DNA of 64,000 nt, taken from Beaufortia kweichowensis (Eukaryota; Chordata; Actinopteri; Cypriniformes; Gastromyzontidae). Of the stretch, positions 1-10,019 are shown piece by piece. A program made the translations under genes and the position numbers. The notes beneath the pieces are model-generated. The model searched no databases and had not been told where the DNA came from. It was given only the letters and a program-made list of their open reading frames with translations. Where the stretch lies: NCBI GenBank assembly GCA_019155185.1, contig CM032808.1:4000755-4064754 (forward strand), given 5' to 3'. Numbering within the stretch: position 1 is the stretch's first letter; every line of letters begins with the position of its first letter.

Positions 1-127
1 AAAAACTGGTCAAAAACTGTATACAATTTTTATCCAGTCGCAAAAATTGATGTGGAGGGCTCCTGACCATGCCTCAGTATGTAACAAGACGGGAGTGAGA
101 ATATGTTGTATGTTTTTTTTTTCTGAG

Positions 128-1705
128 AAGCTGAACTGAGAAGCTGAAGTTGTGGCAGCGCATTGTTCTAATAGTCTTAAAAAATAACGATAACATTAAA
201 GCAGTCACTTCTGATTTTGAGAGACAGATGGAATTATAATTTATAACCTATGTGTGCAAACCTATGCGTGTATGTTTTTAACATTTAACATTTATGTATC
301 ATTTAACAATTCTGTAGAAATGTCATTTAAGATGTAAAATACTATGAGCAGCCAATATAGAGAATATACTACAAAGTGTGTTTACTAAATGGTTTTAAGA
401 GGTATTTGGACTGTAGGTGGCAATATAAGACATCTAAATGTAAAATAATATAAAATATAAATAACATCTAAATATGTATTTTAAAAGTAAATGTGTTGTT
501 TACAATGAGCCAATGAGTGAAGATCTGCTGCCATGTAGTGGTTATAATGAAGACAATGTATATTGGCAAAGTCCTGAAAATTCCATGTGGTGAACAAGAT
601 GTCCCATTGATTACACATACAAACTGCAGTGTCGATTTTGAAATCAATTAGATCCCTAGACACCCAAAAATAACGTTATTTAGCCCTCTGGTGTCTGATT
701 TCGTTCCAATTTCGTACAGACCTTTAGGACCATGAGTCCAACAAGCCCAGTGAGTTTTGTATATACATTACCACTCCACAGAATTTATCTGCGTTGGTTT
801 GGTTCCAATCAGGCGAAAAACCTAGAACTAGTTCGCAAAAGTAGGTGTTCCATAAAATGCAAAATAGCAGAAAAATTTGAAAACTGAGATAGGCGCTTTT
901 TAAGGTTTGAGCCAAGGATTCCAATGTTATAAAACACTTGTGTGTGCGACAAAATTTTTTTGGAATTATGGGTGTAAACACGTTTTTAATTGCTGTAGAA
1001 CTCCCTATGGGCCAATTTGGCTGGTTCCGTGTATCTTGTAGACAGAGTCTCAGCTCTGTCGGCCTTACGGTTTGGGCTGCTTGATCAGTTTTAGGGAAGA
1101 ATATTACAAATAGAAATCCTTACAATTACAATAGGGTTTCAGTTTTTCGGGTTCGAACCCTTAATAAACCCATTATTATATAAAACAAAATTTGTCTGTA
1201 TTTTTTATTAATCAAAGAGTACTGGTGTACAGTAGTTGAATAGTTAGACATTCTGATAAAAATACTTTCATTTCTTTTTACTTGGTGTTACAGCCAAAGC
1301 GTCTATTTGCCTTCAATCTGTATCTACTGTTGTTAAAATAAGCATGGTGTGTGCAGCTTTTTACAGTGCGTCTTTTCAGGAGAGACAGGCTATATTAGAC
1401 AGGATATATCACTGAAAGATCATGACCATGTGTGTCTATGAGTGTTGTGTGTACAGCTCTATTGTGGACATGCTGCTCATTTAATCTGAGGAAATAGTCA
1501 GATATTCACTATGGTTCACTATGTCTTGCGATCCGGGTGGAACAAAGCTGAGGTACAGACTGAGAAACTGCAGTTGTGGCAGATTAGCGCATGTTCTAAT
1601 AGTCTTAAAAAATAACGATAACATTAAAGCAGTCACCCCTGATTTTGAGAGACAGATGGAATTATAATTTATAACCTATGTGTGCAAACCTATGTGTGTA
1701 TGTTT
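128..1705. repeat. 150-bp direct repeat pair (128-277 and 1560-1705)
   Basis: A stretch of about 150 bp starting near 128 recurs in the same orientation near 1560. It includes the shared string TAGTCTTAAAAAATAACGAT and then GAGACAGATGGAATTATAAT. The copies differ by a few substitutions and small indels. The intervening 1.28 kb holds AT-rich sequence and a fragment of a dispersed repeat (about 684-1175). I do not recognise the family. It could be a tandem or segmental duplication, or two copies of one repeat. No credible gene is seen in this interval. Confidence 0.7.
684..1175 (+). repeat. fragment of dispersed repeat family R1
   Basis: The sequence from the CCCTATGGGCCAATTTGGCT region through the ACAATAGGGTTTCAG region resembles the 3' half of a dispersed repeat that I recognise from fish genomes but cannot name with confidence. 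Other parts of what appears to be the same family occur at 2740-4255, 16439-16680 and 30832-31500. There is no coding potential. Confidence 0.4.
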
Positions 1706-1884
1706 GCAACCTAGTTCATTATTCTGATAATAACGCAGTTATTTGTAATAAGGATTTGTGTTTTACTTAAATTATCTGTGTTTAATTTTAGTGATAACTC
1801 TTTCTTTCTGTGCCGTTTAATTGTTGCGTTTCTAATTCAAGTCTGGACTAGCTTTTAATTGTTACATAAGGTAAATGCGACATT

Positions 1885-2237
1885 AAAGTGCCCCTATTAT
1901 GAATTTTTGAAAATGACCTTTCATGCAGTGTGTAACAGCTCTAAGTGAATAAAAACATCTGGAAAGTTTTAATTCTGAAAGTGCACAGTCTATAAAGTTA
2001 TTGTCTCTCGAAAGAAGAGTTGACTATGATCATACGATCATATTTATGCCCACCCACTTGTTGAGCGTACAGAACCCTGGAAAAAAATGTAACCCCCACT
2101 CCGGCAAACACTGTAGCGGATTCCTGCATATTGTAAGACGATGAAAGTGTTTTTTGACCTTGCATGCATGTCAACCTGTTGTTGTGGACTACCAAAACAA
2201 AAATATGAACCTTTCATAACCCATAATAGGGGAACTT
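1885..2237. mobile_element. short TIR element (AGTGCCCCTATTATG ends)
   Basis: The left end AAGTGCCCCTATTATG near 1885 is matched in inverse orientation by CATAATAGGGGAACTT ending near 2237. This indicates a non-autonomous DNA transposon of about 350 bp. Small open frames inside it have no recognisable product. A related sequence follows the right end (about 2265-2460) and again near 32550-32700, so the element or its flank is repeated in the window. Confidence 0.55.
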
Positions 2238-2525
2238 CAAATGTTAACATTTGCACTTTTCTAGAAGAGTACAGTAAGCATGCTCCTGACAGGGGTCAGG
2301 TAGAAAAGTCTACGGTGTTCTACTGATACACACACATACAGTATTATATGACAGCTGCTTGCCCTGCCCACTATCTTCTGTTCTTACAGTTGGTCATGCC
2401 ATTTTAGGTTGCATTTAAAAAAAAAGAATTAAGCTGAATTGTCATTCATTGTCCTTCAATAGATCACAAATATTAGAAGCAAGAGGTGCTTGGAATAGCC
2501 AAATATTATGTAAGTGGGATATATA

Positions 2526-2735
2526 TAGTGCACAGCATAAATTAGTTAACCCCCCTTTGAAAAGTAAGATTTTCAAAATGCAACAATTTGCTGCATTTTA
2601 CAAAACACTTTTTTAAAAACGTTTATTTCATTAACTTAAGAGTGTGATCACTTAGCATCTCTAGGATAAGAAAAATATTACATTCAGTTAAAATGAAGTG
2701 TTTCAAAATGAGTACACCCTACAACAAATTGAATT
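2526..2735 (+). mobile_element. solo end of a Tc1-like element
   Basis: TAGTGCACAGCATAAATTAG and the following 200 bp resemble the left end of the complete Tc1-like element at 22274-23765, including the GAGTACACCCTACAACAAAT stretch. Only one end is present here, so it is a truncated relic. Confidence 0.6.
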
Positions 2736-2739
2736 AAAT

Positions 2740-4255
2740 TAAAGCTGAAAGGGTCCTCGCACCCAGGGCACCCCCACCCAGTGGCCTAACAAAACCAGTG
2801 AACATTAGGCAATATGCCTTTCGGCTGAAAAATATCTGACGAATATGTCAAAGTCATTTATATGTTTACATTTCCTGCTGCCAGCAGGTGGCGCTATGAC
2901 TACAACTGAATATTTGCCTTTAAATACGTTCAGGCCAAGACTTTGATCAAATCTATGAAGTTTGGGGCAGATTGGAAATCTATATATGCCTCAGTTACAA
3001 CAACTTCCTGTTTTGTGATGTTAATAGTACGTTTGAAAACTTAGCCAAGTGTTGCATTATTTAACGTGTTTCTAGCCTTCGTGTTGGAATAATTTAATTT
3101 AATTTCTGGGAGCACATTACAATGTAAAACATGCCATTTCCTGTTGCCAGCAGGTTGCCTGTTTTGCTACGCACTTAGCTAAGTAGTGCTAGCATGGTTT
3201 AGCATGTTTCTAACATATTTTAAAGATGATGGCCCATTTTCATATGTTGGTATTAGTGAATTACTGTGTAAAACATGCCATTTCCTGTTACCAGCTGGTG
3301 GCGCTATGACTGTAACTGAATATTGTCAGGTAGACGTCTTTAGGCCGGGACTTTTATCAAACATGTGAAGTCTGGGTCAGACTAGGCATTGCTTGTTTGA
3401 GTTAGATCAGCTTCCTCTTTAAGCCATTATTAACATATATTAACACTTAGCTAAGTGTTGCTAAAATAATTAAACATGTTTCTACCATGTTACTAGTATG
3501 TTTAACATTCACTGGCAAATTTGAGGATGTTACTAGGAGTGCATAACAGTGTCTTTTGGAGTGTTTGCCTAAATGTAGAACTATTGACCTTTTGAACTAA
3601 ATAATTTATCGCTTTATCTGGTTCACCCAGTAGTATGACAAATAATGTTGGTCTCAACTTTTAACTACACTAACTTGAAGTAACGTATTTCAGACATCCA
3701 ATGTATACTATCTACATACTGCATACAATGTATACAAATTATGTAAAGGATAAAACTCACGATTTTCAGTTTATCATAGTTCTATAAATTATTGTCCATG
3801 CACTTAAAAAGTAATCACTGGGTTAGTGTTAGTCATTATGTTCTGCCCTCTTGTGGATAAGATGGAAATATAGCCATTATCTGGCAGTTAAAACGTTTGC
3901 TTACAAAAACTGCTGGTCGCCCCCCTTTTATCAAAAATGGCTGGGACTTGGCATGTTAGATCGAAAGGTTCCGTTTTCCACATAGAAAAAGTTTTGAAGA
4001 CTTGAACTTGTGTACACAGGATATAGGCATACGAGTCATAATGGGTTACACCAGAGACATTTAAAAAATCATATCTGCTAAACAATTTAACACACAACTT
4101 TTATAGACAGAAATGAAATCAGTTATACAGTTATATTTTGATTCTAGCCCACACGATTGCGGAGATATAGACTAAAATGTGAATTAGCTTATAATAGCGC
4201 CACCTAGTGTGTGATGGACATGTGCGCCTGAGTAGTGGGTGGGATTTCTGATGAT
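2740..4255 (+). repeat. dispersed repeat R1, left part (split by a LINE)
   Basis: Starts at AGCTGAAAGGGTCCTCGCAC and contains two internal copies of a CAGCAGGTGGCGCTATGAC-type motif (near 2883 and 3293). It later contains GCGCCACCTAGTGTGTGATG near 4197. The remainder of the repeat appears to resume at 16439. A second copy at 30832-31500 shows the same order of motifs. No open reading frame of note; the family is unidentified. Confidence 0.6.
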
Positions 4256-4471
4256 ATGTTCACCGCTGCAGTGTGAACCGGGGAGCTCCGCCGATCTGAT
4301 ACTAAAATCTAGTTTTCTATTTACGATACTAAATCTACTTTGCTATTTACTCTATTTTCATATTGTAAATATTTAAATACTTGCTTCGTTCTCTCACATT
4401 AATACTAAACTGGTGTATATATAACTCTGATAATATACATACGCAACGTACCTTTTTGACCAGCTATTCTA

Positions 4472-5534
4472 ATGGCGGATTTATCCGATGCGTGTCTTTC
4501 TGCTCTTTGTGCTCCTCATGCTGCTGAACGGGAGGTGGTCGGAGAGTTTGGATGGACCCATTCACACCGGACCCGGTCTGCTGTGATGAACATCACCCCA
4601 TCCCCGGCACGACGCAGACAATCGAGGACCTCTTCCCCCGCTCTGCAACCGGACTTCGAGACCTCAGGCACTCGGCACGCAAACGGTAATAAATCTACTC
4701 CTTCGCTTGTTATCGTAACATGCATCTCCTGCCACATGTATAGCTTAGCTTCTTCCATTAGCGAAAAGGGTTTCACATGTGATAAATGTAAAGACGTCGT
4801 AAGGCTGACGGAGAAGGTTACAGAATTAGAATCACGCATCCGTACTCTTGTTGAGAATAGTAAGGCTAGTAATAACTCTGACACTCTTTCGGATGCGTGT
4901 AGCATAACGTGCGATAATAACGGCTCGGTTCCGACTGTAGGCCCGAAGCAGTCAGGCGTCGTAGTCATAAAGAAAAGCGGCACCACTCTCCCGCTCCTAT
5001 TGTTATCACCACTCTCCCGCTCCTATTGTTATCTCAAACCAGTACTCCCCACTCAGCCACACACATGCTGAGATACCCGTGTCAAGCGCCCTGGTTATTG
5101 GTGATTCTATTTTACGGAACGTGGAAATAGAGACTCCAGCCACCATTGTTGAATGTATACCAGGAGCCAGAGCGTCTCACATTAGATCTAAATTGAAAGT
5201 GTTGGCTAAGACTAAACGTAAATACTCTAAGATTGTTATTCATGTCGGCACAAACGATATGAGACTCCGCCAATCGGAGATCACTAAATATAATATTAAG
5301 GAGGTGTGTGAAGTTGCAAAAACTTTGTCAGACACCGTAATATGCTCTGGTCTCCTACCCGCTTACCGGTGGGATGAGACCTATAGTAGACTATTGTCAT
5401 TGCATGGCTGGATATCTAAGAGGTGCCCGGAAAACAATGTAGGCTATATAGACAATTGGAAATATTTCTGGAGGAGACCTGACCTGTTAAAGAGAGATGG
5501 CCTCCATCCCTCACGGGAAGGAGCTGCTATTTGA
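4472..5534 (+). pseudogene. LINE ORF1: zinc-finger/coiled-coil region plus SGNH esterase domain
   Basis: ATG at 4472 opens a 199-codon frame with paired CxxC motifs (CISC, CDKC) followed by a short coiled coil rich in L, E and R. A frameshift near 4980-5040 leads into the second frame. That frame carries an SGNH/GDSL hydrolase: GDSIL (block I, nucleophile Ser), HVGTNDM (block III, Asn) and DGLHPS (block V, Asp and His). Esterase-bearing ORF1 proteins are known in CR1/L2-clade LINEs of fish, where a role in membrane or RNP localisation has been proposed. A 26-bp tandem duplication (4981-5006 and 5007-5032) sits at the frame break. Removing it does not restore the frame by itself, so at least one more indel exists. 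Confidence 0.8.
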
Positions 5535-5794
5535 AATTTGAACAATAGTCTTAATTGTAAAATCTGACTATCCAGGGCCCAGGTCAGGAAGCAGACCAAT
5601 CGGCTTAACCATCCGTCTGCAAGCTGCCACGACGTCACTCAGGTCACATAAATCACAGCATATACAGTTTTTACAACCCACATATCAACATATAGAGACT
5701 GTGTCTGTTTCCCCAACAAACAAACATGTAGCATACTCTAAACCAAAATATACTAATCTAATTAATATTAAACTAGAAAACAATCTACAAATAG

Positions 5795-6346
5795 ATGCAA
5801 CAAAAAAGGCTAAAATTCGGCCTGCTTAACATCAGGTCGCTTTCCAACAAAGAATACATTGTCAACAAAATTATTACAGACCACAACTTGGACGCGCTGT
5901 GCCTGACAGAAACATGGCTTAAAACAGATGATTTTACCAGTCTGAATGAATCTACTCCACAAGACTTTTGCTATAAGCACGAGCCTCGTCTGAAAGGTAG
6001 AGGTGGCGGTATTGCCACAATCTATAGCAACCTATTCTGCGTCAATCTTAAATCTAGAAAATTTAACTCGTTTGAAATAATGATGCTAAATATGTCACTT
6101 CCAAATGGTCGCAACAAACATTTGCCTTTCATAATGGCTACCATTTACAGACCACCGGGTCATCATACAGACTTCCTTAAAGAATTTGCAGATTTTCTGT
6201 CAGAATTAGTAGTCACTGTAGATAGAGCCTTAATCGTTGGTGACTTTAACATGCACATTGATAATCCAAAAGATGCGCTACATATAGCTTTTATGGATAT
6301 CCTGGATTCGCTTGGTGTTAGCCAAAAGGTGTCAGGTCCCACACAT
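5795..6346 (+). pseudogene. LINE ORF2, apurinic-type endonuclease domain (5' portion)
   Basis: Endonuclease/exonuclease/phosphatase-fold motifs occur in order: NIRSL, LTETWL, a GRGGG loop, YRPPG and GDFNMH. This domain nicks target DNA to start target-primed reverse transcription. The frame is cut at GPTHT by the Tc1-like insertion at the TA of 6346-6347. It resumes after 7902, where the continuing protein reads through a SDHCL motif near 8000, the expected catalytic Asp-His end of the domain. I chose the ATG at 5795 because it directly precedes the conserved domain. Confidence 0.85.
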
Positions 6347-6347
6347 A

Positions 6348-7900
6348 CAGGGAGTGCAGAATTATTAGGCAAATGAGTATTTTGACCACATCATCCTCGT
6401 TATGCATGTTGTCTTACTCCAAGCTGTATAGGCTGGAAAGCCTACTACCAATTAAGCATATTAGGTGATGTGCATCGCTGTAATGAGAAGGGGTGTGGTC
6501 TAATGACATCAACACCCTATATCAGGTGTGCATAATTATTAGGCAACTTCCTTTCCTTTGGCAAAATGGGTCAAAAGAAGGACTTGACAGGCTCAGAAAA
6601 GTCAAAAATAGTGAGATATATTGCAGAGGGAAGCAGCAGTCTTAAAATAGCCAAGCTTCTGAAGCGTGATCATCGAACAATCAAGCGTTTCATTTAAAAT
6701 AGTCAACAGGGTCGCAAGAAGCGTGTGGAAAAACCAAGGCGCAAAATAACTGCCCGTGAACTGAGAAAAGTCAAGCGTGCAGCTGCCAAGATGCCACTTG
6801 CCACCAGTTTGGCCATATTTCAGAGCTGCAACATCACTGGAGTGCCCAAAAGCACAAGGTGTGCAATACTCAGAGACATGGCCAAGGTAAGAAAGTCAGA
6901 AAGTCGACCACCACTGAACAAGACACACAAGCTGAAACGTCAAGACTGGGCCAAGAAATATCTCAAGACTGATTTTTCTAAGGTTTTATGGACTGATGAA
7001 ATGAGAGTGAGTCTTGATGGGCCAGATGGATGGGCCCCCGTGGCTGGATTGGTAAAGGGCAGAGAGCTCCAGTCCGACTCAGACGCCAGCAAGGTGGAGG
7101 TGGAGTATTGGTTTGGGCTGGTATCATCAAAGATGAGCTTGTGGGGCCTTTTCGGGTTGAGGATGGAGTCAAGCTCAACTCCCAGTCCTACTGCCAGTTT
7201 CTGGAAGACACCTTCTTCAAGCAGTGGTACAGGAAGAAGTCTGTATCCTTCAAGAAAAACATGATTTTCATGCAGGACAATGCTCCATCACACGCGTCCA
7301 AGTACTCCACAGCGTGGCTGGCAAGAAAGGGTATAAAAGAAGAAAATCTAATGATATGGCCTCCTTGTTCACCTGATCTGAACCCCATTGAGAACCTGTG
7401 GTCCATCATCAAATGTGCGATTTACAAGGAGGGAAAACAGTACACCCTCTGAACAGTGTCTGGGAGGCTGTGGTTGCTGCTGCACGCAATGTTGATGGTG
7501 AACAGATCAAAACACTGACAGAATCCATGGATGGCAGGCTTTTGAGTGTCCTTGCAAAGAAAGGTGGCTATATTGGTCACTGATTTGTTTTGTTTGGTTT
7601 TGAATGTCAGAAATGTATATTTGTGAATGTTGAGATGTTATATTGGTTTCACTGGTAAAAATAAATAATTGAAATGGGTATAAATTTGTTTTTTTGTTAA
7701 GTTGCCTAATAATTATGCACACCTGATATAGGGTGTTGATGTCATTAGACCACACCCCTTCTCATTACAGCGATGCACATCACCTAATATGCTTAATTGG
7801 TAGTAGGCTTTCCAGCCTATACAGCTTGGAGTAAGACAACATGCATAACGAGGATGATGTGGTCAAAATACTCATTTGCCTAATAATTCTGCACTCCCTG
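6348..7900 (+). mobile_element. Tc1/mariner-type DNA transposon with 202-bp TIRs
   Basis: A 1553-bp element is flanked by the TA dinucleotides at 6346-6347 and 7901-7902. The terminal inverted repeats 6348-6549 and 7699-7900 (202 bp each, start CAGGGAGTGCAGAATTATTA) appear identical on reading both strands. It sits precisely inside the LINE endonuclease frame: excising it and one TA restores reading through the junction. The identical ends imply a recent insertion, yet its transposase gene is broken (separate entry), so a complete relative probably supplied the enzyme. Confidence 0.95.
6566..7583 (+). pseudogene. Tc1-like transposase, disrupted
   Basis: ATG at 6566 starts a helix-turn-helix DNA-binding region (SKIVRYIAEGSSSLKIAKLL). 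An in-frame TAA at 6695 interrupts it. The frame then continues through the second DNA-binding region to the first catalytic Asp (VLWTDE). A two-base expansion of a C run near 7037 shifts the frame. The next frame holds the Tc1 core, including GGGGVLVWAG, FMQDNAPSHAS with the second Asp, and PDLNPIENLW with the final acidic residue. Another shift near 7430-7445 precedes the C-terminal segment ending at TGA 7581-7583. About 340 codons in all, normal for the family, but not translatable as one protein. Confidence 0.9.
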
Positions 7901-7902
7901 TA

Positions 7903-9730
7903 TATGTAAGCACATTTTAGACCTAATTCTATCATTTGGTCTAAACATAAACAACATAGAAATATTACCTCAGAGTGACGCTATCTCAGATCACTGCCTC
8001 ATATCCTACACTGTACTTTTAGATAAACCCCCTTGTCCTACACATCGGTTTAGATCAAGCAGATCAATCATCTCTACTACTGAAGATAGTTTTATTAGCA
8101 ATCTTCCGAATCTATATCAAACCCATAATGTAATCAACAAAAATGAAGATCTTGACGTTGTAACAGAAACATTAAACAAAGTTTTTTCAGATACTTTAGA
8201 AGTTGTCGCACCTATTAGATTAAAAAGAATAAAAGAAAGAACGCCAGCACCATGGTATAATAACCACACCTCAGCCCTAAAAAAAGCAACTAGAAAAATG
8301 GAACGTAGATGGAGGACTACGAACCTAGAAGTATGGCGTGATGCATGGAAAGAAAGCACCAACAAGTACAAACAAGCTCTAAAAACTGCCAAATCCTCCT
8401 ATTTCAGCAAGTTGATTGCAGAAAATCAAAATAACCCGCGATTTCTTTTTAATACAGTCGCAAAACTGACTGAAAACAAATCATTAACAGAAAAAGACGC
8501 TAAACTACAGCACGATAGTAATAACTTTATGAAATTCTTTGAAAATAAAATCGAGCAGATTAGAGACAACATTGCATCTACACAGCCAGCCACCTCTATA
8601 TCCCATAGTATCCTGTCCCGCATCATGCCATTAGTACAACTAGAATCATTTAATGCTAGTAAAATGGATGAAATAATAAATATAAATTATAAAATAATAA
8701 AAATAATAAATTCATCAAAATCATCATCCTGTGTATTAGATCCTGTCCCCACAAAATAAACTAAAAGAAGTTTTTCCTGCAGTTTCGGAACCATTGCTCA
8801 ATATTATTAATTCATCATTAGAATTAGGCTTTATGTTCCAGCAGCCTTCAAAATGGCAGTTATTAGGTCTCTCATAAAAAAACCTAATCTTGACCAGGGA
8901 GACCTATCTAACTTTAGACCAATCTCTAATCTCCCCTTTCTATAAAAAATACTGGAAAAGGTTGTGTCCAAACAACTATTACTCTGCCTCAGTGCAGCTT
9001 CTGATACAATAGATCATACAATCCTACTCGATAGACTGGAAAACCTTGTTGGCATTAATGGTCAAGCCTTAGCCTGGTTCAAATCTTATTTAACCGATTG
9101 CTACCACTTTGTCTATGTTAACGAGGAAAAATCTTATTACTCTCAGGTAAAATACGGCGTACCACAGGGATCAGTTCTTGGTCCTATTGTCTTCGCACTA
9201 TATATGCTTCCCCTCGGAGATATTATTAAGAAACATGACATCAACTTCCACGCTGACGATACCCAGCTCTATATTTCCTCAGAACCTGACAAAACCCACT
9301 GTTTTCTAGGCTAATAGACTGTATCAACGATATTAGAAAATGGATGGCAAACAACTTCCTTCCACTTAACTCCAACAAGACAGAGCTTTTGATTATTGAA
9401 CCTAATAGCTCCAAACACGACACAATAGCCCACAACATCTCTATAGAAGGTTGCACCATTGTCCCTTCTTTCGCAGTCAAGAACCTAGGTGTGACTCTAG
9501 ATAAGAACCTGTCTTTCGATGGTCACATTTCCAATGTATGCCGAACCGCATTTTTTCACCTTAGAAATATTTCAAAGATGCGCCACATGCTGTCTGTCTC
9601 GGATATAGAGAAGCTAATACACGCATCTATGACCTCCAGAATTGACAACTGTAATTCATTACAAGTGGTTGTGTCATAAAAACAAATAAATAAGCTTCAG
9701 CTGGTTCTAAATGCAGGTGCTAGAGTTCTT
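7903..9730 (+). pseudogene. LINE ORF2, end of endonuclease and reverse transcriptase
   Basis: Downstream of the Tc1-like insertion the frame completes the endonuclease, then passes a lysine-rich linker (8230-8420) into reverse transcriptase. Recognisable are FRPISNLPF near 8920, DTIDHTILLDRL near 9004, YGVPQGSVLGP near 9154, and the catalytic box as HADDTQLY near 9250 (one residue away from the usual YADD). A stretch of roughly 60 residues normally found between the first RT block and the DTIDH motif is missing near 8970-8985. Stops occur at about 8757, 8943, 9312 and 9677. The element is cut at 9730 by the L1-type insertion. Confidence 0.8.
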
Positions 9731-10019
9731 TTTTTTTTTAAATATTATATTTATTGAAGTATTTTCAGATTTACAGACACGTGAACAGAACAATCACAAG
9801 ACAGAAACAAACACGGCTACACACATAAGAAAAAAAAAGGAAAAAAAAAAAAAAAACTCCTTCAATTACAATCACATTTGCAGTTAATGCCAATATGAGC
9901 CTAACAGAGGCACGGGAAATCAAAACAGATAATTTACCCAGCATGGAATGAATAGAGGTCAAATTAAAGACAGACGTTAACGGAAATTACAATAAAATGT
10001 CAACAGAAAAAAAATTAAA

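Noticed and set aside
3888..4097. 69-codon minus-strand frame
   Set aside because: It lies within dispersed repeat R1 with no recognisable product or splice context.
5079..5534. Free-standing esterase/lipase gene
   Set aside because: It starts without an ATG, lies between a LINE zinc-finger frame and a LINE endonuclease, and matches the esterase domain known from CR1/L2 ORF1 proteins.
9715..9740. T-run at 9729-9739 as a transcription terminator
   Set aside because: It is the complement of the L1 poly(A) tail next to the target duplication.
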